Positions 33,078-42,646 of a stretch of 64,000 nt of DNA are shown here, piece by piece. The translations under genes and the position numbers were made by a program. Location: positions 3,492,810 to 3,556,809 of the forward strand of contig NZ_CM000745.1 in assembly GCF_000161455.1 (NCBI RefSeq), read 5' to 3'. Within the stretch, counting starts at the first letter, position 1, and each line of letters starts with the position of its first letter. Source of the stretch: Bacillus pseudomycoides DSM 12442. GTDB lineage: Bacteria; Bacillota; Bacilli; Bacillales; Bacillaceae_G. Under the pieces are notes generated by a model. That model did no database searches and had not been told where the DNA came from. It worked only from the letters and a program-made list of their open reading frames with translations.

Positions 33078-34430
33078 ATGATAAAAAAAGTATTGATAGC
33101 CAATCGTGGGGAAATTGCTGTGCGAATTATTCGTGCTTGCAAAGAGATGAATATTGAAACAGTAGCTATTTATTCAGAAGCGGATAAAGAATCACTTCAT
33201 GTGCAAATCGCAGATGAAGCGTATTGCGTTGGGCCAACAATGTCGAAAGAAAGCTATTTAAATTTGACGAATATTATAAGCGTTGCAAAATTAACAGGTT
33301 GTGATGCAATTCACCCTGGTTATGGATTTTTAGCCGAAAATGCTGATTTTGCAGAACTATGTCGTGAATGTAACTTGATTTTTATCGGACCTAGCCCAGA
33401 AGCAATTTCAAAAATGGGTACAAAAGACGTTGCGCGTGATACAATGAAAGAAGCAGGGGTTCCGATTGTACCAGGTTCACAAGGGATTATAAAAAACACA
33501 GAAGAAGCAATGGAACTTGCAAATCAAATTGGATATCCCGTTATTATTAAAGCAACTGCAGGTGGCGGCGGAAAAGGTATTCGTGTTGCACGTCATGAAG
33601 AGGAGCTTATAAAGGGAATTCAAATTACACAGCAAGAAGCTAGTACCGCTTTTGGAAACCCTGGTGTATACTTAGAAAAGTACGTTGAAGATTTCCGCCA
33701 TGTTGAGATTCAGATAATGGCAGATGCACATGGCAATGCGATTCATTTAGGAGAGCGTGATTGTACAATTCAGCGCCGTTTGCAAAAACTATTAGAAGAA
33801 AGTCCTTCTCCTGCTCTTGATGCAAATATTCGTGAGAAAATGGGTGAAGCGGCAGTAAAAGCAGCGGTAGCGGTTGATTATACAGGTGCTGGTACGGTTG
33901 AGTTTATTTATGAATATAAAACGAAAAGCTTTTACTTTATGGAAATGAACACGCGAATTCAAGTAGAACACCCGGTTACAGAGATGGTAACAGGGATGGA
34001 CTTAATTAAAGAGCAAATTCGTGTTGCTTCAGGAGAAAAGCTATCGCTACAGCAAGAAGAAGTACAATTTAAAGGTTGGGCAATCGAATGTCGAATTAAT
34101 GCGGAAAACCCTGCCAAAAACTTTATGCCATCTCCAGGGAAAGTGGAAATGTACTTACCACCAGGAGGATTTGGTATTCGCGTCGATTCAGCTGTTTATC
34201 CTGGTTATTCAATTCCACCTTTTTATGATTCGATGATTGCGAAATTAATTGTTCACGGAAAAACACGTGAAGAAGCAATTGCAAAAATGAAGCGAGCACT
34301 TAGTGAATTTGTCATTGAAGGCGTACATACGACAATCCCGTTCCATTTACAATTGCTAGATCATCCTGATTTTATAAAAGGGGAATTTAATACTAAATTT
34401 TTGGAAGAGCATGAACTTGTGACGCAGTGA
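33078..34430 (+). CDS. accC: Biotin carboxylase subunit of acetyl-CoA carboxylase
   Basis: ATP-dependent carboxylation of the biotin on AccB. The 450-aa enzyme has an ATP-grasp fold with KATAGGGGKGIRVA glycine-rich loop, HPGYGFLAENADFA, ERDCTIQRRLQKLLEE and MEMNTRIQVEHPVTE. ATG at 33078, with a GTG at 33075 just before. Followed by yqhY in the same operon. Confidence 0.97.
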   Translation: MIKKVLIANRGEIAVRIIRACKEMNIETVAIYSEADKESLHVQIADEAYCVGPTMSKESYLNLTNIISVAKLTGCDAIHPGYGFLAENADFAELCRECNLIFIGPSPEAISKMGTKDVARDTMKEAGVPIVPGSQGIIKNTEEAMELANQIGYPVIIKATAGGGGKGIRVARHEEELIKGIQITQQEASTAFGNPGVYLEKYVEDFRHVEIQIMADAHGNAIHLGERDCTIQRRLQKLLEESPSPALDANIREKMGEAAVKAAVAVDYTGAGTVEFIYEYKTKSFYFMEMNTRIQVEHPVTEMVTGMDLIKEQIRVASGEKLSLQQEEVQFKGWAIECRINAENPAKNFMPSPGKVEMYLPPGGFGIRVDSAVYPGYSIPPFYDSMIAKLIVHGKTREEAIAKMKRALSEFVIEGVHTTIPFHLQLLDHPDFIKGEFNTKFLEEHELVTQ

Positions 34431-34453
34431 TACATTTAAAGGAGGTTTTTTTC

Positions 34454-34846
34454 ATGGCTGAACATATGTTAGATATGGGTCAAGATACAACCCTTGGAAA
34501 AGTAGAAATTGCACCAGAAGTAATTGAGGTAATTGCAGGTATCGCAACTGCTGAAGTAGATGGCGTAGCGGCAATGCGCGGCAACTTTGCTACAGATGTT
34601 GTTGAGAAGTTAGGAAAGAAAAATCACGGTAAAGGCGTGAAGGTTGAATTAGTAAACGACGATATTATCGTTGACGTTTATGTTGTCATGTATTTTGGTG
34701 TAGCAATACCAGTTGTTGCACAAAAAATTCAAGATAATATTCGCCAAGCACTCTTTACAATGACGGGTCTTGAGCCGAAAGAAGTAAATATTCACATCGT
34801 TGGCGTAACATTCGAAACGCAAAAAACAGAAATCGAGCCAGTATAA
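34454..34846 (+). CDS. yqhY: Asp23/Gls24 family protein YqhY
   Basis: A 130-aa Asp23/Gls24 protein (LGKVEIAPEVIEVIAGIATA, EVDGVAAMRGNFAT, IVGVTFETQ). In B. subtilis YqhY is encoded after accBC and its loss disturbs malonyl-CoA/fatty acid homeostasis. The ATG at 34454 has AAAGGAGG upstream. A terminator closes the operon. Confidence 0.93.
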   Translation: MAEHMLDMGQDTTLGKVEIAPEVIEVIAGIATAEVDGVAAMRGNFATDVVEKLGKKNHGKGVKVELVNDDIIVDVYVVMYFGVAIPVVAQKIQDNIRQALFTMTGLEPKEVNIHIVGVTFETQKTEIEPV

Positions 34847-34851
34847 GAATG

Positions 34852-34884
34852 AGAAGGTGCCTTGTCAAATAGGCACCTTTTTTC
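34852..34884 (+). terminator. accBC-yqhY terminator
   Basis: AAGGTGCCT and AGGCACCTT stem around TGTCAAAT, followed by six T. Confidence 0.9.
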
Positions 34885-35192
34885 TCGTTTCATCTCTTCA
34901 TGCACGAAACCTTTAAATTATTATACTATTTTAAAAAATACAAAATATAAAAAGGGAATGATACGTTTTTTCAAAAAACGTACATTGTGATAAGGTATGG
35001 AACTTGAAGTTAATCTTTTTATTATTTTTCAGCCTTGTAACTCGTGTATGAAACGATAAATTGTGTTATTATCATTGTATTATAAGGTTGAAAAATCAAT
35101 GAAAACTGTAAGAGTAAGTAAATTGACGGCTTATAAATTATAATAATATAACAAAACATAAGGAAAGACTTGAAGTATAAAGGAGAGTTACA
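34885..35192 (+). other. Intergenic region before nusB
   Basis: No gene seen in 308 nt. A striking 10-1-10 inverted repeat, TACGTTTTTT C AAAAAACGTA, lies at 34962-34982. -10-like sequences (TATTAT, TATAAG) occur between 35060 and 35095 without an ideal -35. Confidence 0.5.
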
Positions 35193-35585
35193 ATGAAACG
35201 TAGGACGGCTAGAGAAAGAGCCATGCAAGCATTATACCAAATGGATATTACTGGAGAATTAGAGCCGAAAGTAGCGGTGGAAAATACGCTAGAAGAAGGC
35301 GAAGAAACAAATGAGTTTTTAGAATCACTTGTTGTTGGTTGTGTAGAACATAAAGAAGCAATTGATGAAGCAATTCGTCAAAATTTAAAGAAGTGGAAAT
35401 TAGAACGTATTAGTATTGTAGATCGCAGTATTTTACGTCTAGCTGTGTATGAAATGAAGTACATGGAAGAAATTCCACACAATGTAACAATTAACGAAGC
35501 AATTGAAATTGCAAAAACATTTGGGGATGAGGAATCTCGTCGTTTTATAAACGGCGTTTTATCTAATATAAAAGACACACTGTAA
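35193..35585 (+). CDS. nusB: Transcription antitermination factor NusB
   Basis: A 130-aa all-helical protein (RTARERAMQALYQMDITGEL, DRSILRLAVYEM, VTINEAIEIAKTFGDEESRRFINGVL) that with NusE binds boxA RNA during rRNA transcription. AAGGAGAG precedes the ATG. First gene of a unit with folD and exonuclease VII. Confidence 0.97.
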   Translation: MKRRTARERAMQALYQMDITGELEPKVAVENTLEEGEETNEFLESLVVGCVEHKEAIDEAIRQNLKKWKLERISIVDRSILRLAVYEMKYMEEIPHNVTINEAIEIAKTFGDEESRRFINGVLSNIKDTL

Positions 35586-35607
35586 TTTCTTTAAGGGGGA
35601 ATCTTAA

Positions 35608-36468
35608 ATGGTAGCAGTAATCATCAAAGGAAATGAAGTTGCGGAGAAAAAACGAGCACAATTGAAAGAAGAAGTTGTGAAGTTGAAAGAGCAAGGGATT
35701 GTACCAGGATTAGCCGTTATTTTAGTTGGAGAAGACCCAGCATCTCGTTCTTATGTAAAAGGAAAAGAAAAGGGCTGTGAACAAGTTGGAATTTATTCAG
35801 AGTTAATTGAGTTTCCAGATACAATTACAGAAGAACGTTTGTTAGCTGAAATTGATCGCTTAAATGAAGATGACCGTATTAATGGTATATTAGTACAATT
35901 GCCTTTACCGAAACATATTGAAGAGAAAGCTATCATTGAAAGAATTTCACCTGAAAAGGATGTAGATGGGTTCCATCCAATCAGCGTTGGCCGTATGATG
36001 ACAGGTCAAGATACATTTCTTCCATGTACACCACATGGCATTGTAGAATTAGTAAAAGAAACAAATCTTGATATTTCAGGAAAACACGTTGTTGTAATCG
36101 GAAGAAGTAATATCGTTGGAAAACCAGTGGGACAGCTGTTTTTAAATGAAAATGCGACTGTAACATATTGCCATTCCAAAACGAAAAATATAAAAGAATT
36201 ATCAAAGTTAGCTGATATTTTAATTGTAGCTGTTGGAAGACCAAAAATGGTAACAGCTGACTATATAAAAGAAGGTGCAGTTGTAATTGATGTTGGTGTC
36301 AACCGTTTAGAGACAGGTAAGCTGTGCGGTGATGTTGACTTTGAAAATGTACTTGATATTGCGGGTTACATTACACCAGTACCAAAAGGTGTCGGCCCAA
36401 TGACAATTACAATGCTCCTTCATAATACAGTAGAATCTGCAAAACGCGCAGGAGTTGTTTGTAAATAA
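35608..36468 (+). CDS. folD: Methylenetetrahydrofolate dehydrogenase/cyclohydrolase
   Basis: Bifunctional 286-aa enzyme interconverting 5,10-methylene- and 10-formyl-tetrahydrofolate with NADP. Signatures: YVKGKEKGCEQVGI with catalytic Lys, ILVQLPLPKHI, KDVDGFHP and IGRSNIVGKPVGQL in the Rossmann part, PVPKGVGPMTITMLLHNT near the end. It uses the one-carbon units produced by the glycine cleavage system. Confidence 0.97.
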   Translation: MVAVIIKGNEVAEKKRAQLKEEVVKLKEQGIVPGLAVILVGEDPASRSYVKGKEKGCEQVGIYSELIEFPDTITEERLLAEIDRLNEDDRINGILVQLPLPKHIEEKAIIERISPEKDVDGFHPISVGRMMTGQDTFLPCTPHGIVELVKETNLDISGKHVVVIGRSNIVGKPVGQLFLNENATVTYCHSKTKNIKELSKLADILIVAVGRPKMVTADYIKEGAVVIDVGVNRLETGKLCGDVDFENVLDIAGYITPVPKGVGPMTITMLLHNTVESAKRAGVVCK

Positions 36469-36494
36469 TTTGAATCGGCTATGAGGAGAGAAAG

Positions 36495-37853
36495 ATGGAA
36501 AAGCAATATTTAACCGTTACAGCATTAACACGCTATATAAAAACAAAAATAGAGTATGACCCGCATTTGCAGTCTGTTTGGTTAAAAGGAGAAATTTCAA
36601 ACTTTAAATGTCATAGCCGTGGCCATATGTATTTTACATTAAAGGATGAAAATGCAAGAATAGCAGCGGTTATGTTTGCGGGTCATAATCGCAATATAAA
36701 ATTCAGACCAGAAGATGGAATGAAAGTACTTGTAAAAGGAAAAATCTCTGTCTATGAAGCAAGTGGTTCATACCAAATTTATGTTCATGATATGCAGCCT
36801 GATGGAATTGGTAATCTTCATTTAGCTTATGAGCAATTAAAGGTTCGATTAGAGGAAGAAGGGCTGTTTTCTCAAGTTTATAAACAGCCAATCCCTGCCT
36901 ATGCGAAAACAATTGGTGTCATTACATCTCCAACAGGAGCTGCGATTCGGGATATTATAACGACGATTAAACGTCGTTATCCAATTGGGAATGTGATTGT
37001 ATTTCCGGTACTTGTACAAGGGGAGTCTGCGGCTCCCTCAATTGTACAAGCGATTCAAACAGCGAATGAGATGAAGGATATAGATGCTTTAATTGTCGGT
37101 CGTGGGGGCGGTTCCATTGAAGAACTATGGGCCTTTAATGAAGAAATGGTTGCACGTGCGATTTTTGCAAGTGAAATTCCAATCATCTCGGCAGTTGGAC
37201 ATGAAACAGACTTTACAATTGCTGATTTTGTAGCAGATTTACGTGCACCAACTCCAACGGCAGCAGCAGAACTTGCAGCACCAAATATAATTGAATTACA
37301 AGAGAAAGTGTTACAACGAACCCTTCGCCTGCAAAGGGCAATGCGAGAGATGTTACATAAAAAGCAAGAACAACTGCAAACACTTCAAAAATCGTATGCG
37401 TTTCGTTATCCAAAGCAAGTGTATGAGCAAAAAGAAGAACAGTTAGATCGTACTCTTGAACAGCTTATTTTGGTGAAAGAACGCTATGTAGAGAAAAAGG
37501 TAAATCAGTTAAAACAGCTCTCATTTTATTTGGAGAAGCATCATCCCTCTCAAAAGATTGTACAAACAAAAACAAGGGTAGAAACGTTGCAAAAGCAATT
37601 GCAACGTGAAATGCAAACATTACTGCAAACGAAAGAGTTTGCGTTTATGAGGGCGGCTCAAAAATTAGAGGCACTAAGTCCACTTAAAGTAATGATGAGA
37701 GGATATGGGCTCGTATATAGTGAAAAAAAGCAAGTGTTAAAAAGTGTGAAAGATGTCGGCCTTGGTGATGTTGTTTCAGTACAATTACAAGATGGAGTGT
37801 TAGATTGTAGCGTATCGGGCATAGAGGAGCGTGAATTGAACAATGGAAAATAA
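36495..37853 (+). CDS. xseA: Exodeoxyribonuclease VII large subunit
   Basis: A 452-aa protein: N-terminal OB fold (LKGEISNFKCHSRGHMYFTL), catalytic domain (GVITSPTGAAIRDIITTIKR, DALIVGRGGGSIEELWAFN, SAVGHETDFTIADFVADLRA) and a long coiled-coil (about residues 270-390). With XseB it degrades single-stranded DNA. It overlaps xseB by 11 nt. Confidence 0.97.
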   Translation: MEKQYLTVTALTRYIKTKIEYDPHLQSVWLKGEISNFKCHSRGHMYFTLKDENARIAAVMFAGHNRNIKFRPEDGMKVLVKGKISVYEASGSYQIYVHDMQPDGIGNLHLAYEQLKVRLEEEGLFSQVYKQPIPAYAKTIGVITSPTGAAIRDIITTIKRRYPIGNVIVFPVLVQGESAAPSIVQAIQTANEMKDIDALIVGRGGGSIEELWAFNEEMVARAIFASEIPIISAVGHETDFTIADFVADLRAPTPTAAAELAAPNIIELQEKVLQRTLRLQRAMREMLHKKQEQLQTLQKSYAFRYPKQVYEQKEEQLDRTLEQLILVKERYVEKKVNQLKQLSFYLEKHHPSQKIVQTKTRVETLQKQLQREMQTLLQTKEFAFMRAAQKLEALSPLKVMMRGYGLVYSEKKQVLKSVKDVGLGDVVSVQLQDGVLDCSVSGIEERELNNGK

Positions 37854-38073
37854 ATTAAGCTTTGAAGAAGCAATTTCTCAGCTTGAACATCTTGTTTCTA
37901 AGCTCGAACAAGGCGATGTTCCTTTAGAAGAGGCGATTTCATATTTTAAAGAAGGTATGGAGTTGTCTAAGCTATGTGATGAGAAATTGAAAGATGTACA
38001 AGAACAAATGGCAGTTATCCTTGGAGAAGATGGAGAACTTAAACCATTTACTGCTGTAGGAGATGAAGCATAG
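37843..38073 (+). CDS. xseB: Exodeoxyribonuclease VII small subunit
   Basis: A 76-aa helical protein (FEEAISQLEHLVSKLEQGDV, PLEEAISYFKEGMELSKLC) that binds several copies per XseA. It overlaps xseA and its stop shares one base with the ispA start, indicating coupled translation. Confidence 0.96.
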   Translation: MENKLSFEEAISQLEHLVSKLEQGDVPLEEAISYFKEGMELSKLCDEKLKDVQEQMAVILGEDGELKPFTAVGDEA

Positions 38074-38966
38074 TGGCATATGTAGCTTTTGATGCTTTTG
38101 TGAAAGAGAGTAAAACTTTCGTCGAGGAGCAGCTTGTACGCTATGCAAATCAATTACAATGTCCAAATGTACTTCGCGAAGCGATGACATACTCATTGGA
38201 AGCAGGCGGAAAGCGTCTCCGTCCGTTACTTTTATTTGCAACGTTGCAAGCGTTTGAAAAGGAAAGAGAACTGGGTATAGGAGCAGCTTGTGCTCTTGAA
38301 ATGATTCATACCTATTCGTTAATTCATGATGATTTACCATGTATGGATGACGATGATTTAAGACGGGGAAAACCAACAAACCATAAAGTGTTTGGTGAAG
38401 CGATGGCCGTTTTAGCGGGAGATGGCTTGTTAACACATGCTTTCCAAGTAGTGACAGCGTATCATCATCAAGACATTTCTACAGAAACAAAGCTAAGACT
38501 TGCGCTTGAACTTGCAAAAGCAGCTGGACCAGAAGGAATGGTTGCTGGACAGGTAGCGGATATGGAAGCGGAAGGAAAGCGGCTTGAGCTTAGTGAATTA
38601 GAATATATTCATAAGCATAAAACAGGGCGGTTATTAGAATATGCCGTGCTTGCAGGAGCGGTACTTGCAGGAGCAACACCAGAACAAGAGAAGAAACTAC
38701 TTGCATTTGCAAAATATATTGGTCTGGCTTTCCAGATTCGAGATGATATTTTAGATGTAGAAGGTACGGAAGAAGAAATTGGAAAACCGATTGGTAGTGA
38801 TGCTTCCAATGAAAAAAGTACATATACGACGTTATTTACTATAGATGAGGCAAAATGTATCTTAGAAGAAACAATTGTTAAAGCGAAAGATGCGATAGCA
38901 TCTTTACAATTACAAGATGAGTATTTATTATCTATTTGTGATTTGATCGCAAAGCGTAATAACTAA
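38073..38966 (+). CDS. ispA: Geranyl/farnesyl diphosphate synthase
   Basis: Condenses isopentenyl and dimethylallyl diphosphate to farnesyl diphosphate. A 297-aa prenyltransferase with the first Asp-rich motif in LIHDDLPCMDDDDLRRG, EAGGKRLRPLL, and the second in FQIRDDILD. It starts at a GTG whose first base is the last base of the xseB stop region. It is followed by dxs after an unusually structured gap. Confidence 0.97.
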   Translation: MAYVAFDAFVKESKTFVEEQLVRYANQLQCPNVLREAMTYSLEAGGKRLRPLLLFATLQAFEKERELGIGAACALEMIHTYSLIHDDLPCMDDDDLRRGKPTNHKVFGEAMAVLAGDGLLTHAFQVVTAYHHQDISTETKLRLALELAKAAGPEGMVAGQVADMEAEGKRLELSELEYIHKHKTGRLLEYAVLAGAVLAGATPEQEKKLLAFAKYIGLAFQIRDDILDVEGTEEEIGKPIGSDASNEKSTYTTLFTIDEAKCILEETIVKAKDAIASLQLQDEYLLSICDLIAKRNN

Positions 38967-39310
38967 TGTAAGAACGTTTTCATTTGTTGAGTCATTTATT
39001 ATTTTGTGGTATAAATGTAGAAAAAGGTTTTTCTTTTCTTGTTATTGGCAAAAATATATCTAGATTACGTTGCCGTTATCACTTTGTGTTAGCGGCTCTT
39101 TTTTCATCGGATAGAGGAGCTATGATTCATGTAGGCTTCTTACTTGAAAGGGATACTTCGTTTTCTAAGAATGTAGAGAAAGATGACGAATTGTCTGTTC
39201 AAGCAGGATAGAAAATAGGAATGATATTGAAGAATTTCTTGTGTTGTGCAAATATTTTTTTGTAATATTTGCCATATTGACAGATTATGAAACGAAAGTG
39301 AGTGATCCAT
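38967..39310 (+). other. Intergenic region ispA-dxs
   Basis: Besides the promoter and terminator given separately, the 3' 200 nt show no gene that I trust; a 75-codon open frame here lacks a proper start and ribosome binding site. A second TTGACAGATT-type -35-like element occurs near 39275, which could serve a promoter close to dxs. Confidence 0.5.
38987..39104 (+). ncRNA. Promoter plus intrinsic terminator in the dxs leader (attenuator or small RNA)
   Basis: A strong sigma-A promoter, TTGAGT (38987-38992), 17 nt, TATAAA (39010-39015), is followed about 60 nt later by a terminator: GCCGTTA / TAGCGGC stem (39072-39096) and TCTTTTTT. A transcript would be about 80-85 nt. GGCAA near 39049 can pair with TTGCC (39070-39074), competing with the terminator stem. 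dxs starts 200 nt further on. It could be a dxs attenuator or a free small RNA. Confidence 0.5.
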
Positions 39311-41203
39311 GTGGATCTAACGCAAATTCAAAACCCTAGTTTTTTGAAAGATATGTCTATCAGCGAACTAGAGGCATTGAGTGAGGATATTCGGAAGTTT
39401 TTAATTGAAGAGCTCTCTCAAACAGGTGGACATATTGCTCCTAACTTAGGTGTAGTAGAACTCACAATTGCTCTGCATAAATTATTTGACAGTCCAAAAG
39501 ATAAATTTTTATGGGATGTAGGACATCAATCCTATGTGCATAAGATTTTAACAGGGCGTGCAAAAGAGTTTGGCACATTAAGACAATATAAAGGTCTATG
39601 TGGTTTCCCAAAACGTTGCGAGAGTGAGCATGATGTATGGGAAACAGGTCATAGTTCGACTTCATTATCTGCTGCAATGGGAATGGCTTTAGCACGTGAT
39701 TTAAAGAAAACGAAAGAGTGTATTATACCAATTATTGGGGATGGTGCTTTGACTGGTGGAATGGCTTTAGAAGCATTAAACCATATCGGGCATGAAAAAA
39801 CAGATATGATTGTTATCTTAAATGATAATGAAATGTCAATTGCTCCGAATGTTGGAGCTCTTCATAACGTTCTTGGTCGCCTGCGTACGGCTGGAAAATA
39901 TCAATGGGTGAAGGATGAACTAGAGTATTTACTCAAGAAAATTCCAGCAGTTGGTGGGAAAGTTGCAGCAACCGCAGAAAAAGTAAAAGATAGTTTAAAA
40001 TATTTACTTGTATCAGGTGTCTTCTTTGAAGAGTTAGGGTTTACATATTTAGGTCCTGTTGATGGGCATAGTTATGAAAACTTATTTGAAACGCTTCAAT
40101 ATGCAAAGAAAACAAAAGGCCCGGTACTTGTTCATGTGATTACGAAAAAAGGAAAAGGCTATAAACCAGCAGAGAGCGATGTGATTGGAACTTGGCATGG
40201 AACAGGACCATATAAAATCGAATCTGGTGATTTTGTAAAGCCAAAAGAAGTTGCACCGGCGTGGAGTGCGGTTGTAAGTGAGACAGTTCGTAAGCTTGCA
40301 AGAACTGATGAGCGTATCGTTGCGATTACACCAGCAATGCCAGTTGGTTCTAAGCTTGAAAAGTTTCATCAAGAATTTCCAGATCGTATGATTGATGTGG
40401 GAATTGCTGAGCAACATGCCACAACGATGGCAGCTGGGATGGCAACGCAGGGAATGAAGCCGTTCTTAGCGATTTATTCAACATTCTTACAACGTGCATA
40501 TGACCAAGTTGTTCATGATATATGCCGTCAAAATTTAAATGTCTTCATTGGAATTGACCGTGCTGGATTGGTTGGAGCAGATGGTGAAACGCATCAAGGT
40601 GTATTTGATATCGCGTTTTTACGCCACTTGCCAAATATGGTGCTCATGATGCCGAAAGATGAAAATGAAGGGCAGCATTTAGTATATACGGCAATGCAAT
40701 ATGAAGATGGTCCAATTGCTCTGCGTTATGCGCGCGGAAATGGACTTGGAGTTAAAATGGATGAAGAACTCAAAGCTATTCCAATTGGTACATGGGAAAC
40801 CTTAAAAGAAGGTACGCAAGCAGCAATCTTGACATTTGGTACAACGATTCCGATGGCGCTGGAAGCGGCGGAGCGTCTCGAAAAAGCTGGAGTTTCAGTG
40901 AAAGTCGTGAATGCTCGTTTTATTAAGCCGATGGATGAATCATATTTACATGAACTCCTAGGTAAGAATATGCCGATTTTAACAATTGAAGAAGCTTGTT
41001 TAATCGGTGGATTTGGTACAGGTGTAGTAGAATTTGCTACTGAGCATGGGTATCATAGTGCTTTAATCGAACGAATGGGAATTCCAGATCATTTCATTGA
41101 ACACGGTAGTGTTACAAAGTTGTTAGAAGAAATTGGTTTAACGACAGATGCTGTTGTGGACCGCATTCATACAATGATTCCATCAAAACAAAAAAGGGCG
41201 TAA
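39311..41203 (+). CDS. dxs: 1-deoxy-D-xylulose-5-phosphate synthase
   Basis: First enzyme of the methylerythritol phosphate isoprenoid pathway: pyruvate plus glyceraldehyde 3-phosphate to DXP, with thiamine diphosphate. 630 aa. GDGALTGGMALEALNHIG with the ThDP motif, LGVVELTIALH, GIAEQHATTMAAGMA and DRAGLVGADGETHQGVFD are signatures. The family N-terminus aligns with a GTG start at 39311 (protein MDLTQIQNPSFLKD); the GTG at 39302 is also in frame. Confidence 0.96.
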   Translation: MDLTQIQNPSFLKDMSISELEALSEDIRKFLIEELSQTGGHIAPNLGVVELTIALHKLFDSPKDKFLWDVGHQSYVHKILTGRAKEFGTLRQYKGLCGFPKRCESEHDVWETGHSSTSLSAAMGMALARDLKKTKECIIPIIGDGALTGGMALEALNHIGHEKTDMIVILNDNEMSIAPNVGALHNVLGRLRTAGKYQWVKDELEYLLKKIPAVGGKVAATAEKVKDSLKYLLVSGVFFEELGFTYLGPVDGHSYENLFETLQYAKKTKGPVLVHVITKKGKGYKPAESDVIGTWHGTGPYKIESGDFVKPKEVAPAWSAVVSETVRKLARTDERIVAITPAMPVGSKLEKFHQEFPDRMIDVGIAEQHATTMAAGMATQGMKPFLAIYSTFLQRAYDQVVHDICRQNLNVFIGIDRAGLVGADGETHQGVFDIAFLRHLPNMVLMMPKDENEGQHLVYTAMQYEDGPIALRYARGNGLGVKMDEELKAIPIGTWETLKEGTQAAILTFGTTIPMALEAAERLEKAGVSVKVVNARFIKPMDESYLHELLGKNMPILTIEEACLIGGFGTGVVEFATEHGYHSALIERMGIPDHFIEHGSVTKLLEEIGLTTDAVVDRIHTMIPSKQKRA

Positions 41204-41206
41204 CAA

Positions 41207-42046
41207 ATGAGTGTAAAAAAAGAAAGAGTAGATGTACTATTAGTAGAACGAGGACTTATAGAAACGCGTGAAAAGGCAAAACGCGCTGTTATGGCGGGTC
41301 TTGTATATGCAAATGAAATGAGACTCGATAAACCAGGGGAAAAAATTCCACAAGATACACCGATTACGGTAAAAGGACAAGTTATGCCATATGTGAGCCG
41401 TGGCGGTTATAAGTTAGAGAAGGCATTAGAGACTTTTCATCTTGATTTACAAGATAAAATTATGTTAGATATTGGTTCATCAACTGGTGGCTTTACAGAT
41501 TGTGCGCTGCAAAATGGTGCGAAGTTATCTTACGCTTTAGATGTAGGGTACAATCAACTTGCTTGGAAGCTTCGTCAAGATGAGCGCGTTGTTGTTATGG
41601 AACGGACGAATTTTCGTTATGTAACACCGACTGATTTAGAGCGTGGCTTGCCGCAGTTTGCTAGCATTGATGTTTCGTTTATATCGTTAAAATTAATTCT
41701 TCCAGTCTTAAAAACGATATTGACTCCAAATGGTGATGTTGCGGCTTTAATTAAACCACAATTTGAAGCTGGAAGAGAGCAGGTCGGGAAGAAGGGCATC
41801 GTTCGTGATCGTAAAGTTCATGAAGCTGTCGTAGAAATGATTGTTGATTTCGCAATAAAAGAAGGGTATGATGTTGAAAACTTAACATTTTCTCCAATTA
41901 CAGGTGGGGACGGAAATATTGAGTTTTTAGTTCATTTAAAGTGGCATGGTGAACGTGAGATTGGCGAAAAGCATTCTCTGGTTTCTGTAGAGCAAGTTGT
42001 AACAGAAGCTCATGAGGTCTTAAAACAAAAAGGGAAAGAGGAATAA
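41207..42046 (+). CDS. yqxC: S4-domain FtsJ-like rRNA methyltransferase (YqxC/TlyA)
   Basis: A 279-aa protein with an N-terminal S4 RNA-binding domain (RVDVLLVERGLIETREKAKR) and a SAM methyltransferase domain (MLDIGSSTGGFTDCALQNGA). TlyA homologues 2'-O-methylate ribosomal RNA. It begins 4 nt after dxs and precedes ahrC, the usual order. Confidence 0.93.
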   Translation: MSVKKERVDVLLVERGLIETREKAKRAVMAGLVYANEMRLDKPGEKIPQDTPITVKGQVMPYVSRGGYKLEKALETFHLDLQDKIMLDIGSSTGGFTDCALQNGAKLSYALDVGYNQLAWKLRQDERVVVMERTNFRYVTPTDLERGLPQFASIDVSFISLKLILPVLKTILTPNGDVAALIKPQFEAGREQVGKKGIVRDRKVHEAVVEMIVDFAIKEGYDVENLTFSPITGGDGNIEFLVHLKWHGEREIGEKHSLVSVEQVVTEAHEVLKQKGKEE

Positions 42047-42068
42047 CGGTTGTTGTTCCTCTTTTTGT
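42037..42068 (+). terminator. yqxC terminator
   Basis: AAAGAGGAA / TTCCTCTTT stem overlapping the stop, with five T. Confidence 0.8.
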
Positions 42069-42188
42069 TGGAATTGTATAATGATTGTAAAAACAATTAT
42101 GTACAAGTAAACGATTATAAGTTAACATAAATAAGTGAAGTATACCAATGTTTAAACTATGGTAAGAGATAGTGTGAGGTGCAAATGT

Positions 42189-42638
42189 ATGAATAAGGGT
42201 CAGCGCCATATTAAAATCAGAGAAATTATCGCGAATAAAGAAATTGAAACGCAAGATGAACTAGTTGATATTTTACGTAATGAAGGCTTTAATGTAACGC
42301 AAGCAACTGTATCGCGTGACATTAAAGAGTTGCACTTAGTAAAAGTGCCATTGCATGATGGTCGCTATAAATATAGCTTACCAGCAGATCAACGATTTAA
42401 CCCGTTGCAAAAATTAAAACGTAATCTAGTCGATTCGTTTGTAAAGTTAGACACAGCAGGACATATGCTTGTGTTAAAAACATTACCTGGTAACGCGCAC
42501 GCGCTTGGAGCACTTATTGATCATTTAGAATGGGATGAGATTATTGGAACCATTTGTGGTGATGATACTTGCTTAATTATTTGCCGTACGCCTGAGGATA
42601 CAGGTGTTGTATCAGATCGTTTCTTAAATATGTTGTAA
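42189..42638 (+). CDS. ahrC: Arginine repressor AhrC/ArgR
   Basis: A 149-aa regulator: N-terminal winged helix (KIREIIANKEIETQDELVDI, NVTQATVSRDIKELHLVKV) and C-terminal hexamerisation/arginine-binding domain (GNAHALGALIDHLEWDEIIG, TICGDDTCLIICRT). Represses arginine synthesis and activates catabolism. The ATG at 42189 has GAGGTG upstream. No clear ARG box in the short promoter region. Confidence 0.96.
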   Translation: MNKGQRHIKIREIIANKEIETQDELVDILRNEGFNVTQATVSRDIKELHLVKVPLHDGRYKYSLPADQRFNPLQKLKRNLVDSFVKLDTAGHMLVLKTLPGNAHALGALIDHLEWDEIIGTICGDDTCLIICRTPEDTGVVSDRFLNML

Positions 42639-42646
42639 CAAAAGAA

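Noticed and set aside
38984..39211. A 75-codon frame in the ispA-dxs gap
   Set aside because: No proper start codon with ribosome binding site, and it runs through the promoter and terminator described there.
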